Shown here: piece after piece, positions 34,053 through 42,855 of the stretch
How the letters are laid out: each line of letters begins with the position of its first letter
Numbering within the stretch: the first letter of the stretch is position 1
Assembly: GCA_900467745.1 (NCBI GenBank)
Contig: UBQW01000036.1
Coordinates: 1-63,589, forward strand
Reading direction: 5' to 3'
Length of the DNA stretch: 63,589 bases
Origin: Hyphomicrobiales bacterium
GTDB lineage: Bacteria; Pseudomonadota; Alphaproteobacteria; Rhizobiales; Rhizobiaceae
Notes under the pieces: generated by a model
Seen by the model: only the letters and a program-made list of their open reading frames with translations
Told to the model about the DNA's origin: nothing
Databases searched by the model: none
Translations under genes and position numbers: made by a program

Positions 34053-34973
34053 TTAGAAAATGATCGTGACAATCGAGCCGGAAGGCAACATCTTTCTGTC
34101 AAATCGGCCTTCGTGAATATCCACGATACGGCGGACAATCGTAAGGCCTATACCAAGGTTGTCTCCAGCGCTCTTAACGGTGTTCAGGACCCAATCTTTT
34201 GGGTCCTGATCCTCAACCGATATGAAATCGGGCCCGGCGCGAACCACGATATGTGTGCCGGCTGGCGTGTGCCGGACCGCGTTTTCGCTCAGGTTTCGCA
34301 AAGCATCGCGCAAAAGTGCAGCCACCCCCTGGATCACAGCGGCCTCTCCGACAGCTATAAACTCCAAGGAATGGGCATTCTTGTAGACCCAGGGCGCCAG
34401 CTGCTCGACCGTGGACGACGATAATTCGACGAGCTCTACTGGTTCGAACACGCCGTGATCGAAACTCTCCAGGCGAGCGAGCGTCGTTAGTTGACCGACA
34501 AACTGCACGAGATCATCGAGGTCTGCTTCGACCCGCCTTGCACGGGGGTGATCGATATGCCCAAGTTCCAGCTTCATCGCAGCAAGCGGCGTTCTGATTT
34601 CGTGGGCGATACCGGACGTCAACGTCTTTTGCGATTTCATCAGCTCCGCGACCCGTTCGAAAGCTCGATTGACGGCCACTGCCAGATGCGCGACTTCGCG
34701 CGGCATTTTGTCGAACTTCAGGTGCGAGTTGGAGTTCATGGGATCAATTTGGTCAGCCGCGTCAGCGGCCGCACGAACCGGTCGCAGCGCCTGCCGTACG
34801 GAGAGCAATGTCGCGCCAAAAACGAGAACGAGGAGGATGCTCATCGGAACAACAAGGTGCTCGATAATCTCGTTCCAAAGTACTGCTGACACGACATCTC
34901 GCGGATCACCGAGATTGGCAACATCTACGAGAAAACGCCGACTTCCGAGGACTACCGCGCGCCCGCCCACCAA
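34053..34973 (-). pseudogene. Sensor histidine kinase lacking its N-terminus
   Basis: Remaining order: end of a periplasmic loop (RAVVLGSRRFLVDVANLGDP), membrane segment about residues 38-60, HAMP, dimerisation helix SGIAHEIRTPLAAMKLELGH, ATPase domain with LRNLSENAVRH and a G box reading NLGIGLTIVRRIVDIH. Coding similarity continues upstream to about 35058 (DRPNFWLRSLKPGKPLSLVG) and then meets a TAG, with no start codon except TTG/GTG. The first membrane segment is lost, so signal input is probably lost. No response regulator is adjacent. Confidence 0.65.
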
Positions 34974-35100
34974 AGACAGTGGCTTGCCAGGCTTCAGCGA
35001 TCGAAGCCAGAAGTTCGGCCGATCTATATCCCTGGGCAGAAACCGATCCTCACAGACGTACTAGATGATGATTTTTAATTGAGTTTACGATGTTGAGGAG

Positions 35101-35137
35101 TGTCACTATCGCGTATTTCAGATACGCGATAGTGACA
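35101..35137. promoter_or_regulatory. Perfect 16-bp inverted repeat, operator 1 of the HipA gene
   Basis: Arms TGTCACTATCGCGTAT and its exact reverse complement around spacer TTCAG. It lies about 70 bases before the HipA-like gene. The size and symmetry fit an operator for autoregulation. Confidence 0.7.
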
Positions 35138-35169
35138 GTAATCTTGATGGCCCGACGTAAATGATGTAA

Positions 35170-35196
35170 CTTTTCCGTATCTGAAATACGCGAAAG
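35170..35196. promoter_or_regulatory. Second related palindrome, operator 2 of the HipA gene
   Basis: CTTTTCCGTAT, spacer CTGAA, ATACGCGAAAG: nine of eleven arm positions pair. The core CGTAT-CTGAA-ATACG is the exact reverse complement of the core of operator 1. It sits directly before the start codon. Confidence 0.65.
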
Positions 35197-35205
35197 TTCC
35201 ATATT

Positions 35206-37047
35206 GTGCCCCTTTATCTCGTTGGCGAAAACATCGATAAAACCCGTAGCCACCGACAAGCGGAGGCTGGGAAACTGGTCCAGCTCATGCGCGGCATCTA
35301 CGTCGACGCTGATGATGATATAGATCAGACGGTACGCGGCCATGCGGTGCGCATCGCCAAATACCTCTATCCGAATGCCTACCTATCGGCCGCCAGCGCC
35401 GTGCTGCTTGGCCCCATGCGTGATGGCCGCCTGTTTCTGACCGGCCGCCGCGTGCAGCGCCAGCGTATCAGAGCGCTCGAAATCATTCAGAACAAAGCGC
35501 CGGACCACCCCTCTGTCGCCCAGGCGGCAGTCGGCGATGACATGGGCGAGTTCCGCGTGGACGTGTCTTCGCTGCGCCAGCGTTTTCTGGAAGCCTTCCG
35601 CATGCGTAGTGAACATGCGGCCTCATTTGACGAAGACATGAAAGAGGCAATCGCTGCACGGCTGATCGAAGAATACGGAAGTCCGGAGAGCGCCGCCGAT
35701 GCGGTGTTTAAGCTTGCCCGCGACAATGACTGGCTTAACGAAGGGAGTGCGGCTGAGCGTTTCCTAAAACGGAAGCCAACGGCCGCTGTCGCCGTTACCA
35801 ACCAGGCTACGCTCGACCTAATCGTGGCGTGGCATGGCGCCGCAATCGGCAACTTGGTGCATGATGGCTTCGAATGGCGATGGAAGCCATCCGATCCGGA
35901 TGGCCCGCCGCTTGTGCGCCAGACCACGCCCGGCAAATTGCCGCCCTTCATTGAATCGCTGTTGCCGGAAGGCTGGTTGAACCGAGTGCTGAACAGCCCG
36001 GACGAGCGGGCGGAACTGCGCACCGGTAAGCGCTATATGTCGAACATCACGATCGTAGAGCGAGCGAGCGAGCTGACGACGCTTCCAGCCGACATTCTAC
36101 TGACGCGGCTGGCCGGCTTCACGACAAATCACCTGTTTACAGGGACCTATGTCGGTCCCGGCCGGGGTGATATTCATGATACGTTCGAACAGAACCTGGC
36201 AAAAATCTTCGCAACGGGCGCAACGCCGCGCCTGTCAGGCGTTCAAATCAAGGCGCCAATGTTTCTCGACGCCACCGGTACGCTTATGCCCAGTTCGAAC
36301 AAGCCGTTCACACATATTCTCAAGCCCGCCGGAACATCGGGATTTGAGGCGCTGCCCGCAATAGAGTGGCAGTCCATGGAACTTGGCAGGGCGGCCGGGT
36401 TCATCGTGCCCGCCATTGCGCTTGTCGCCATGCCGGACGGCATGCCGCATGCGCTTGCAGTTGAACGGTTTGATATCCGCACAAGTCTTGACGAAATGCG
36501 CCGTATGGCGCTCGAAGACATGGCATCCGTTCTCGGCGTTCGGGCGGAAGACAAATACACAGGCACCATGGAGCGGATTGCGGCAGCCCTGCGTCCCCTC
36601 TCCACCGACGCCGATACCGATTTACTGCTGGTCTTGCGGCGGGCTCTGTTCGCGTGGCTGATCGCGGACGGCGACATGCACCTGAAGAACATGGCCGTCC
36701 TGAAAATCGCGGAACCAGGCAGAGGAGATTTCAGCTCGGTCCGTATGGCGCCGCTCTATGACGCTGTAACAACGCGGGTGTTTCCGAACCTTCAGAATGA
36801 CCATATGGCGCTGAAAATCAGCGGCAAGGACGAACGGTTGAAAAGAGCGGATTTCCGCCGGTTTGCAGCGACGGCAAGTATTCCGGCGGCGGCGGCGGAC
36901 ACGGCCATGGATGAACTGGCGGCGGCCCTTGCGCGCGGCGTGGATGAGCTTGCTCTGCCGGACCCGCTGACAGACGGTTCAGTCGGCGCTGAACGGGCGG
37001 CGCAGATGCGGGAAATTGTCCGCGAGCGTTTGGCCGCTTTTGATTAG
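35206..37047 (+). CDS. hipA: HipA-family kinase toxin with AbiEi-like N-terminal domain
   Basis: 613 aa from a GTG. Residues 1-100 (KTRSHRQAEAGKLVQLMRGI, YVDADDDIDQTVRGHAVRIA, YPNAYLSAASAVLLGPMRDG) resemble the winged-helix AbiEi antitoxin type. Residues about 210-300 are the HipA N-terminal domain (PPFIESLLPEGWLNRVL); 340-590 the kinase, with FTHILKPAGTSGFEALPAIE, catalytic IADGDMHLKNMAVL and metal-binding PLYDAVTT. HipA kinases phosphorylate aminoacyl-tRNA synthetases. No separate HipB is present, so antitoxin and toxin may be one chain. Confidence 0.8.
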   Translation: MPLYLVGENIDKTRSHRQAEAGKLVQLMRGIYVDADDDIDQTVRGHAVRIAKYLYPNAYLSAASAVLLGPMRDGRLFLTGRRVQRQRIRALEIIQNKAPDHPSVAQAAVGDDMGEFRVDVSSLRQRFLEAFRMRSEHAASFDEDMKEAIAARLIEEYGSPESAADAVFKLARDNDWLNEGSAAERFLKRKPTAAVAVTNQATLDLIVAWHGAAIGNLVHDGFEWRWKPSDPDGPPLVRQTTPGKLPPFIESLLPEGWLNRVLNSPDERAELRTGKRYMSNITIVERASELTTLPADILLTRLAGFTTNHLFTGTYVGPGRGDIHDTFEQNLAKIFATGATPRLSGVQIKAPMFLDATGTLMPSSNKPFTHILKPAGTSGFEALPAIEWQSMELGRAAGFIVPAIALVAMPDGMPHALAVERFDIRTSLDEMRRMALEDMASVLGVRAEDKYTGTMERIAAALRPLSTDADTDLLLVLRRALFAWLIADGDMHLKNMAVLKIAEPGRGDFSSVRMAPLYDAVTTRVFPNLQNDHMALKISGKDERLKRADFRRFAATASIPAAAADTAMDELAAALARGVDELALPDPLTDGSVGAERAAQMREIVRERLAAFD

Positions 37048-37074
37048 CATCGAGCTAAATTCGACCTTAAGCAA

Positions 37075-37145
37075 TGGGTCGCCCGGCAGGACTCGAACCT
37101 GCAACCAATCGGTTATGAGCCGACGGCATTGAGCTACAGGACCGC
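37075..37145 (-). tRNA. tRNA-Met (CAT) remnant, D-arm and acceptor arm damaged
   Basis: Minus strand retains TAGCTCAATG, the anticodon stem-loop GGCTCATAACC with anticodon CAT, a normal T arm (GCAGGTTCGAGTCCTGC) and the 3' acceptor strand GGGCGACCCA. The 5' strand (GCGGTCC) cannot pair with it, and the second half of the D arm is missing. So it is a degenerate copy of the rhizobial tRNA-Met with acceptor GGTCGCC, not a working tRNA. Could be an old attachment site. Confidence 0.7.
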
Positions 37146-37207
37146 TTTCGCATGTTGACGGAAGCGCGAATGGATTGGCGAGCGTCCCGCATAATCAGCT
37201 TCCGTGT

Positions 37208-39006
37208 CGTTTTGCATTTAACCGGGTCTTCCTCAATTTGTGTGGAGATCGGTCAATTTGATTGGCATCATTCGCGCCCTGAGCAGCTCTGGTCCCGCCA
37301 GGCCATACATGCGCGCTTGATCGTCTTCAGTCGGTTGATCTGGCCTTCTGCCTGACCGTTGCTCCAGGGCAGGTCGATGGCGTTACAGATGGCGTCGATA
37401 TTACGGCGAAGTACCCGGGCAAAACGGGCTACGAAGGCGAGACCAGAATGAATGGCATCGTCGATCCACTGGCCCAGTTTCGCCGAGGTTCGGCCACGAA
37501 ATATGCCGCGAAATCGCATGGCGAAGCTGCGCAGAACAGTAAACGTCCGTGATCCCTGTTTGAGGGCATCGACTTTCCGCGCCTGATTGATGGTCAGTGC
37601 GCCGCGCGGCTTTATGCAAAGAGTAGCGGCGACAATGGGTGAGATCAAATGACCGGTTTGCGGATCACGAACAGGCACATTGTCAGGTGCTTTGTCAGAG
37701 AGCCCAATGCGAGCCGGCGCAGCATCAACCTTATCCTCATCCGCTTCCGGCCTCTCGGCGCGGCGCCATGTTGCCAGGAGGCGTTCAAGATTAGAAAAGC
37801 TGCCGGTGTATCCTCGGCGCTTTATGTCATGAAACAAATGCCGACCACGGCGGTTGCCATCCTTCCAACACTGGGTGAGGAACGCTTCGAAGTAGAGAGG
37901 TGATGTCGGCTGTAGCGCGCCCCTGCGTCGATCGGGTGGGGTTTCGAACGTCAGCCATTTCGTGATGCTGCGTCGGCCATATCCTGTGCGACGTGCAATG
38001 TCCGAGCAGGTCAGGCATTCTTTGCTCAAGGCGTGCACTGTCTCGAACACATCCTTCCGGGACTGCCGATGCGCCCGGCGAAGCTGATTGCGCCAAGGCG
38101 TTTCAGGCGTCTGCTCTTGCAAAGCCCGATCGCCATGATCGTTTTCGATATCCTCGTTTGGTAGCAGGGCCCTGCCTGTAGCTCGACCGGAGAGGCTCAT
38201 CTGTTCCTCGATAGCAATACGAAGATTTTGGATGAGATGAAAGCGGTCCGCCACCTGAGACGCCTGGGGCGCACCTTCACGAGCGGCCTGCGCGTAAAGT
38301 CCGCATCGATCTCGGCTGACGACCTCAATGGAAGGGTGCTGCTTCAACCATCGTGCAACGCTCCGGTCTTCGAGAATGTCCATAACCTTTCGTCGTTCAA
38401 GATCAACGATGATCGTGCCGTAGCGCCAGGATTTCCTCCAACTCCAGTCGTCGATCCCGATGATCCGTGCCGCGGGGGCGTCGTCTACCCGTGAAGCATT
38501 GCGCTTCAGGTGCCGAAGGATGGTGTCGTCGCTAATCGGCATCCCAAGCCGTCTCATCAAGCGCTCTCCGGGCCGTCCGCCGGTGCTGTGCCCCATCAGG
38601 CCAATTATCTCGGCGACCCTCGTTGTCCTGCGGGCGTAAGGGGAGGCAATCGCCGGGACCCGGTCTGTGAATGTTTGTCGTCTGCACTGCCGATATGTGC
38701 AACGCCAACGGCTCAACTGAAGCCTTACCGTCACTTCCTTGCCTTGGACCGGCAGGTCCTGAAGATTGCGGTACGACCAGCCATGCCGACTTCTGCTTTG
38801 GTTTTGGCAATCTGGGCATGTGCCAGAGGATGGCCCGCAAGCAGACACAACCCAATCACCGTCGTCGCTAAATACGACGCTCTGCACTTTAATGCCCGGA
38901 CCGGGCGACCATTTCGATCTCGTTCGCATGCCCCGCCCATAGCGCCGTGACCACTAACGATTTGTTAACCACACAAATTGAGGAAGACTCAATTAAGTGC
39001 CAAACG
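37208..39006. mobile_element. ISL3-family insertion sequence
   Basis: A single transposase between inverted ends. Inner 20 bases of the ends (37226-37245 and 38969-38988, GTCTTCCTCAATTTGTGTGG) match perfectly; similarity continues outward to 37208 and 39006 with about 33 of 38 positions equal. No 8-base target duplication is visible at either possible boundary. A further copy of the outer motif (TTAACTGCCAAACG) stands at 39034-39047. Confidence 0.85.
37268..38929 (-). CDS. ISL3-family transposase
   Basis: 553 aa, apparently intact. N-terminal zinc-finger-like part (CGPSSGTCPDCQNQSRSRHG ... RWRCTYRQCRRQTF), helix-turn-helix about 85-145, then the DDE region: IIGIDDWSWRKSWRYGTIIV (first Asp), DRCGLYAQAAREGAPQASQV, ADRFHLIQN (second Asp), and the C-terminal LPWSNGQAEGQINRLKTIKR with the Glu. 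Typical of ISL3 enzymes with the insertion between catalytic residues. No frameshift, so it could be active. Confidence 0.93.
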   Translation of the reverse strand: MRTRSKWSPGPGIKVQSVVFSDDGDWVVSACGPSSGTCPDCQNQSRSRHGWSYRNLQDLPVQGKEVTVRLQLSRWRCTYRQCRRQTFTDRVPAIASPYARRTTRVAEIIGLMGHSTGGRPGERLMRRLGMPISDDTILRHLKRNASRVDDAPAARIIGIDDWSWRKSWRYGTIIVDLERRKVMDILEDRSVARWLKQHPSIEVVSRDRCGLYAQAAREGAPQASQVADRFHLIQNLRIAIEEQMSLSGRATGRALLPNEDIENDHGDRALQEQTPETPWRNQLRRAHRQSRKDVFETVHALSKECLTCSDIARRTGYGRRSITKWLTFETPPDRRRGALQPTSPLYFEAFLTQCWKDGNRRGRHLFHDIKRRGYTGSFSNLERLLATWRRAERPEADEDKVDAAPARIGLSDKAPDNVPVRDPQTGHLISPIVAATLCIKPRGALTINQARKVDALKQGSRTFTVLRSFAMRFRGIFRGRTSAKLGQWIDDAIHSGLAFVARFARVLRRNIDAICNAIDLPWSNGQAEGQINRLKTIKRACMAWRDQSCSGRE

Positions 39007-39276
39007 GGAAAAACAACAGCCGCAATCTCACGGTTAACTGCCAAACGACAGCAGGGCGGGGCTCTTGCGCAAGGACGATAGCTCTGCTGGTCCAGTTGGC
39101 GTCCCGTCTAGCTGTTCGGCATTAAACGACGAACTTGATGACGACGATCTGGAGATCGGGCATGAATATGTCCCGGGGGCAATTGCTTAACGTCGTACTT
39201 GTCGTGCCCAGCAGGCCTCGGTTATTCCACCGGGCCCGTGTACACCTTCCCGGAGGTGGTGCGGTGAAACGACCGT

Positions 39277-39639
39277 TCAATTGCAGACGCGCACTCTCTC
39301 CAAGTGATATCCATCATCATACTGGTCTTGAACAGTCCGACGCTCATACCAGCACTGGCGAGCGTAGTAGCGCGGTCCGCCGTTGTCGATTGAGCCGGCA
39401 ACAATACCGCCGATTAGCCCTGCCGCCAGCCCGCCGGCGATCGCGCCGCCGTAATCGTGATGGTGATGGTGCCGCCGCCAATCTGGTCGAGGACCATCCC
39501 ATCCTCGATCATCCCAACCGCGATGATCCCGCCAACCCCCGCCGTAATATTCCTGGGCATCGGCGGCGTTGACTGTCGGTGACAGAGGGGTCGCGACCGC
39601 AGCGACCGCTAAGTCGAGAAGAACTGTTTTCTTCAACAT
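39277..39639 (-). CDS. Exported glycine-zipper protein
   Basis: 120 aa. Signal peptide residues 1-25. Then a Tyr/Gly/Trp/His-rich part (YYGGGWRDHRGWDDRGWDG, HHHHH), and a glycine-zipper segment about 63-86 (GGAIAGGLAAGLIGGIVAGS) that can insert in a membrane. C-terminal Cys pair (CWYERR ... VRVCN). Start behind GGAGCTGAGCT. A rhizobial envelope-protein type; function unknown. Confidence 0.75.
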   Translation of the reverse strand: MLKKTVLLDLAVAAVATPLSPTVNAADAQEYYGGGWRDHRGWDDRGWDGPRPDWRRHHHHHDYGGAIAGGLAAGLIGGIVAGSIDNGGPRYYARQCWYERRTVQDQYDDGYHLERVRVCN

Positions 39640-39980
39640 AGCTCAGCTCCATGGCTGGGTGAAACTCCACCCGTACGATCAGTTCATCTAACGTTATGCT
39701 CTGAAAGCTGAATTCACGATGAATGGCCCTCGCTCTCGCTGCTCATTGCCTTCGTCCCAGGTCAGGTCAGTGCCATTGTCTGAGATCATCCCGGGCGTCC
39801 CACGTAAATCCATGACGACATCGAGTTTTCGCGTCAGACAGAGACTTAAAAGGGATGAGTAAGCGACCAGCGCATTCACTTGTGGAGACATCGAGGATGG
39901 TAAGGCCGATGGCACCCTCAGGCACCTCTGACATCGGGATCACGGTCCGGCCGGTCATCGCGCCGGACCAGCTCCCTATC
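39640..39980. other. Intergenic, no gene recognised
   Basis: About 340 bases. A minus-strand frame (TGRTVIPMSEVPEGAIGLTI ...) has some protein-like composition but no family and no clear start; it may be the eroded neighbour of the cytochrome gene. Confidence 0.4.
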
Positions 39981-40688
39981 TTATTGCCTGGCCTCACGCT
40001 CATCGCTGCAAAAAACGACGTCACGCGTAGCCGTGACTATTCCTTCGCGAAATCGGGTATGACAGGCGGTGCAGGTTTGGAGCATGAGGTGAAACGCATG
40101 CTCGGCTGCCATCTCTGAAAGGGATACTTTGTTCATGGTGCGGGTTCCCAGCGGACCGCCACCCATTGGGTCCCCGGGCTTCATCCGCATGCCGTCTGCC
40201 ATCTTGTCCGGATTAAGCTCGGCAAATAAGACGAGTACGTCCGCGTATGTCTTCAGGTCCTGCGCGAGCGCCGCGAACCTGTCGTGATCAGTTTGGATTG
40301 CCTCGGTAGCCTTCGATCCATCGGCAACGGCCAGCTTTGAAAAATGATCGGCAAGGGCGTCGCCTGCTCATGAGCTTATTCCGAGGGCCGCGTTTTTGAA
40401 GCGAGGGGCGGAATACGTCTCCGGAGACTTGAACATCTCTGCGATTGCCTTCGCAGATGCCGCGATTTCCTTCATATCCTTCTGACGAGCAGCTACGACA
40501 TCATCTATCGCTACGGTACCGACTGGAAACGCGGCGAACAGCGCCGAAGCAACGATTGACGGGACTAAATGGGATTCTTTAATAGGGACGCCGTTCGGGT
40601 TGTAATCCATCGTTGTCGCGTCGGTCGTCGTTTTGAGTACCCTTCGAATAGGTCCAGTTTGATACGCCATAATATCTGCGCGGGCCAT
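39981..40688 (-). pseudogene. Cytochrome c'/c556-type protein interrupted by one in-frame TGA
   Basis: First part: signal-like PSIVASALFAAFPVGTVA, then DDVVAARQKDMKEIAASAKA, SPETYSAPRFKNAALGISS, then TGA at 40368-40370. The same frame continues without break: AGDALADHFSKLAVADGSKA ... KMADGMRMKPGDPMGGG ... FHLMLQTCTACHTRFR, ending with the CxxCH heme site. Without the stop this is a complete four-helix cytochrome. The tail after the heme site runs on 22 residues and may also be altered. Confidence 0.75.
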
Positions 40689-40943
40689 CTCAGGCTATGC
40701 GTTCCCCTTCCTCTGAATAAGATCGCTCCACCGTATAGTCCGCGTTCCTAGCCTGACACACGAAGTGGAACGATCAGTTCCTTGGCCTCAGCTGCCATAA
40801 AAGGCTCAAAACAAGTAGCACTGGTTACTTGGACCATGGTCGCAGGTGATCTGGGACTGAGGCCCGGGGTTCGGAACCGCACGCCAGCGCCGTCGTTCAT
40901 TGCCAACGATCAAAGGATCGTGCAAAGAACCAAGGAGGATAAA
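40689..40943. other. Intergenic region before the DUF1236 gene
   Basis: About 255 bases with no gene. It presumably contains the promoter for the DUF1236 gene; no boxes assigned. Confidence 0.4.
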
Positions 40944-41342
40944 ATGAACACTAAAGTCATCGTCAGCACGGCAGCAGCAGTTGCTCTTCTGGCGGGCGTG
41001 GCGTTCGCGCAGTCTTCTACTGTGAACGGCGCAGCTGGTGGCGCAGTAACCGGCGCGATTGTCGGCGGCCCGGTCGGTGCGGCGGTTGGTGGTGTGGCTG
41101 GTGCCGTGGTCGGCACCGCGATCGATCCGCCGCCGGAAAAGGTAGTTACCTACGTTCGCGAAGCGCCCGCGCCTTCGGCAAAAGTTGTCGTCAAGGAGAA
41201 GGTCGTCGTTGGCCAACCGCTCCCCCAAACGGTCGTGGTTACGCCTGTTCCCGAGAACCCGAAATACTCCTACGCGATCGTCAATGACGAACGGGTTATC
41301 GTCGAACCTTCATCGCGGAAAGTCATCCAGGTCATCAACTGA
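40944..41342 (+). CDS. DUF1236-family exported protein
   Basis: 132 aa. ATG after AAGGAGGATAAA. Signal peptide residues 1-22 (AAAVALLAGVAFAQ), glycine-zipper stretch about 28-58 (GAAGGAVTGAIVGGPVGAAV), then a Val/Pro/Lys-rich part and the DUF1236 end PKYSYAIVNDERVIVEPSSR, KVIQVIN. Periplasmic or membrane-associated, function unknown, frequent in rhizobia. Confidence 0.88.
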   Translation: MNTKVIVSTAAAVALLAGVAFAQSSTVNGAAGGAVTGAIVGGPVGAAVGGVAGAVVGTAIDPPPEKVVTYVREAPAPSAKVVVKEKVVVGQPLPQTVVVTPVPENPKYSYAIVNDERVIVEPSSRKVIQVIN

Positions 41343-41353
41343 CCAAAGATCGT

Positions 41354-41373
41354 GACGCGGCCTTAGCCGCGTC
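41354..41373 (+). terminator. Terminator after the DUF1236 gene
   Basis: GACGCGGC-ctta-GCCGCGTC, perfect eight-pair stem, followed by CTTTCG, 11 bases after the stop codon. Confidence 0.65.
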
Positions 41374-41678
41374 CTTTCGCCGTTGATCTCAGTATAATCC
41401 GACACGAGCAGCATTCGTCTGGAAGTGCCTCCTACCTGGCTGAAGGCGCCTGGTCGAACCTATTCGAAATTGGCGCGATGCATAGAAGCCGACGATGCGT
41501 GCAGCGTTGTATGCACCGCCGGCCGCATACCCTTGTCATAGCCAGCCGCTCAGAAGACAAATAATTGAAAAGATGAGATATTCCTGGATAACCGCAGGAC
41601 CGTACCGGAACCATCAGCTCGCAGCGGGGTTATCGTAGCGGATCCGTTCACGAAGATCCGAACACGAGAGGAAATACC
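41374..41678. other. Intergenic, no gene recognised
   Basis: About 305 bases before the next small gene. No supported frame. Confidence 0.4.
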
Positions 41679-41996
41679 ATGAAAAACGTCATTTTTGCCA
41701 CCGCGCTCGTATGCGCCTCGTCGGTTTCGGCCTTCGCCCAGACCGCTCCCGCTGCCAACAGCAATGGCGATACACCGGCGGTTGCCACCCCCGACACGAA
41801 GAACCCGACCGCGCCGGTCGAGGGCGCCAATAGCTTCACTGAAGCCCAGGCCAAAGACCGTATCGAGAAGGCTGGCTATACCGACGTCAAGGACCTGAAG
41901 AAGGACGACAAAGGCATCTGGAACGCTGCGGGTATGAAGGACGGTAAAGCCGTGTCGATCGCCCTCGACTACCAGGGCAACGTCGTCGCCAAGTAA
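41679..41996 (+). CDS. Exported PepSY-like small protein
   Basis: 105 aa. Signal peptide residues 1-20 (VIFATALVCASSVSAFAQ). After a Pro/Asn/Thr linker, residues 50-105 (SFTEAQAKDRIEKAGYTDVK ... DDKGIWNAAGMKDGKAVSIA, LDYQGNVVAK) follow the PepSY pattern of a helix plus strands. ATG after GAGAGGAAATACC. Co-directional with the stress protein 15 bases downstream, probably one transcript. Confidence 0.8.
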   Translation: MKNVIFATALVCASSVSAFAQTAPAANSNGDTPAVATPDTKNPTAPVEGANSFTEAQAKDRIEKAGYTDVKDLKKDDKGIWNAAGMKDGKAVSIALDYQGNVVAK

Positions 41997-42011
41997 CCCA
42001 AGGAGATCACA

Positions 42012-42611
42012 ATGAGAACTGTAACCGGACTGTATGACGACTACAGCGATGCCAGCGCCGCGGTCAGCGCGCTCGAATCCGCTGGCGTGCGCTCTGACGA
42101 TATCAGCATCGTCTCCAACAACGCCGACAAGCGTCATGGCGATTCCAACGCGGCCGAAGGCGCCGGGACAGGCGCCGGCATTGGCGCGGTCGTCGGTGGT
42201 GCGGGCGGTCTTTTGACCGGCCTCGGTCTGATGGCGATCCCGGGCGTCGGTCCCGTCGTGGCTGCCGGCTGGCTGGCTGCGACAGCGGCAGGTGCCGCGG
42301 CTGGGGCCGTTGCGGGCGGTGCGACCGGCGGCATCATCGGAGCGATGACGAGCTCTGGCGTCTCCGAACGCGATGCCCACGTCTTCGCCGAAGGCGTTCG
42401 CCGCGGCGGGACGCTCGTCACCGCCAAGGTTGACGACGCATTGGCTCCGGAAGCCGAGGCAATCCTCAAGCGCTCGAACTGGGTCGATCCGACTACACGC
42501 CGGGCTGCCTACGAAGAGCAGGGTTGGACGCGATTCGACGATACGCTCGACCCCTATGATGCAGACCAGGTGGAACAAGAGCGCCTGCGTTATCGTCGCA
42601 CGGGCTTGTGA
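42012..42611 (+). CDS. General stress protein with glycine zipper (YflT/GSP17M-like)
   Basis: 199 aa. Residues 1-40 (MRTVTGLYDDYSDASAAVSA, LESAGVRSDDISIVS) are the GSP17M-like fold. Residues about 48-118 are Gly/Ala-rich and membrane-prone (GTGAGIGAVVGGAGGLLTGL ...). Then AHVFAEGVRRGGTLVTAKVD and a charged tail (TRRAAYEEQGWTRFDDTLDP) typical of rhizobial versions. AAGGAGATCACA precedes the ATG. A stress-induced protein of unknown mechanism. Confidence 0.8.
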   Translation: MRTVTGLYDDYSDASAAVSALESAGVRSDDISIVSNNADKRHGDSNAAEGAGTGAGIGAVVGGAGGLLTGLGLMAIPGVGPVVAAGWLAATAAGAAAGAVAGGATGGIIGAMTSSGVSERDAHVFAEGVRRGGTLVTAKVDDALAPEAEAILKRSNWVDPTTRRAAYEEQGWTRFDDTLDPYDADQVEQERLRYRRTGL

Positions 42612-42618
42612 TCGATAA

Positions 42619-42645
42619 GACAGGGCGCCCCTGGGGCGCTCTGTC
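42619..42645 (+). terminator. Terminator after the stress protein gene
   Basis: GACAGGGCGCC / GGCGCTCTGTC stem with one mismatch and a short loop, seven bases past the stop codon, followed by CCCTCC. Confidence 0.6.
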
Positions 42646-42774
42646 CCTCCACACCGTTCCCCGAAGAGCTGAACGACATGACGCGACGGTTTTGACGATG
42701 ATCCGTGCTGGGAGCAAAGTCTTGTGCCTGGTCCATTGCCCAATGTGCCCGGTGACAGCTGAACGGAGGGATTG

Positions 42775-42855
42775 ATGCGCACTGCCAAAACCGACAGACT
42801 TGAAATCGCATATTTTGAGCATGGTTCGCTCGGAGGCTGGCCGGTGGTGCTTAGC
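42775..42855 (+). pseudogene. Alpha/beta-hydrolase N-terminal fragment
   Basis: MRTAKTDRLEIAYFEHGSLG, GWPVVLSHGF is the first 30 residues of an alpha/beta hydrolase (oxyanion HGF motif), with a good GGAGGG ribosome site. Past about 42855 the sequence is the complementary strand of an HNH nuclease relic, so the gene is cut there. Confidence 0.6.

Noticed and set aside
35050..35343. Minus-strand frame overlapping the HipA start
   Set aside because: It spans the palindromes and the coding start of HipA; composition is not gene-like.
37075..37145. Functional tRNA-Met
   Set aside because: The acceptor strands cannot pair and the D arm is incomplete.
40368..40370. TGA as selenocysteine in the cytochrome gene
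   Set aside because: No selenocysteine-type hairpin directly after the codon and no known selenocytochrome of this type.
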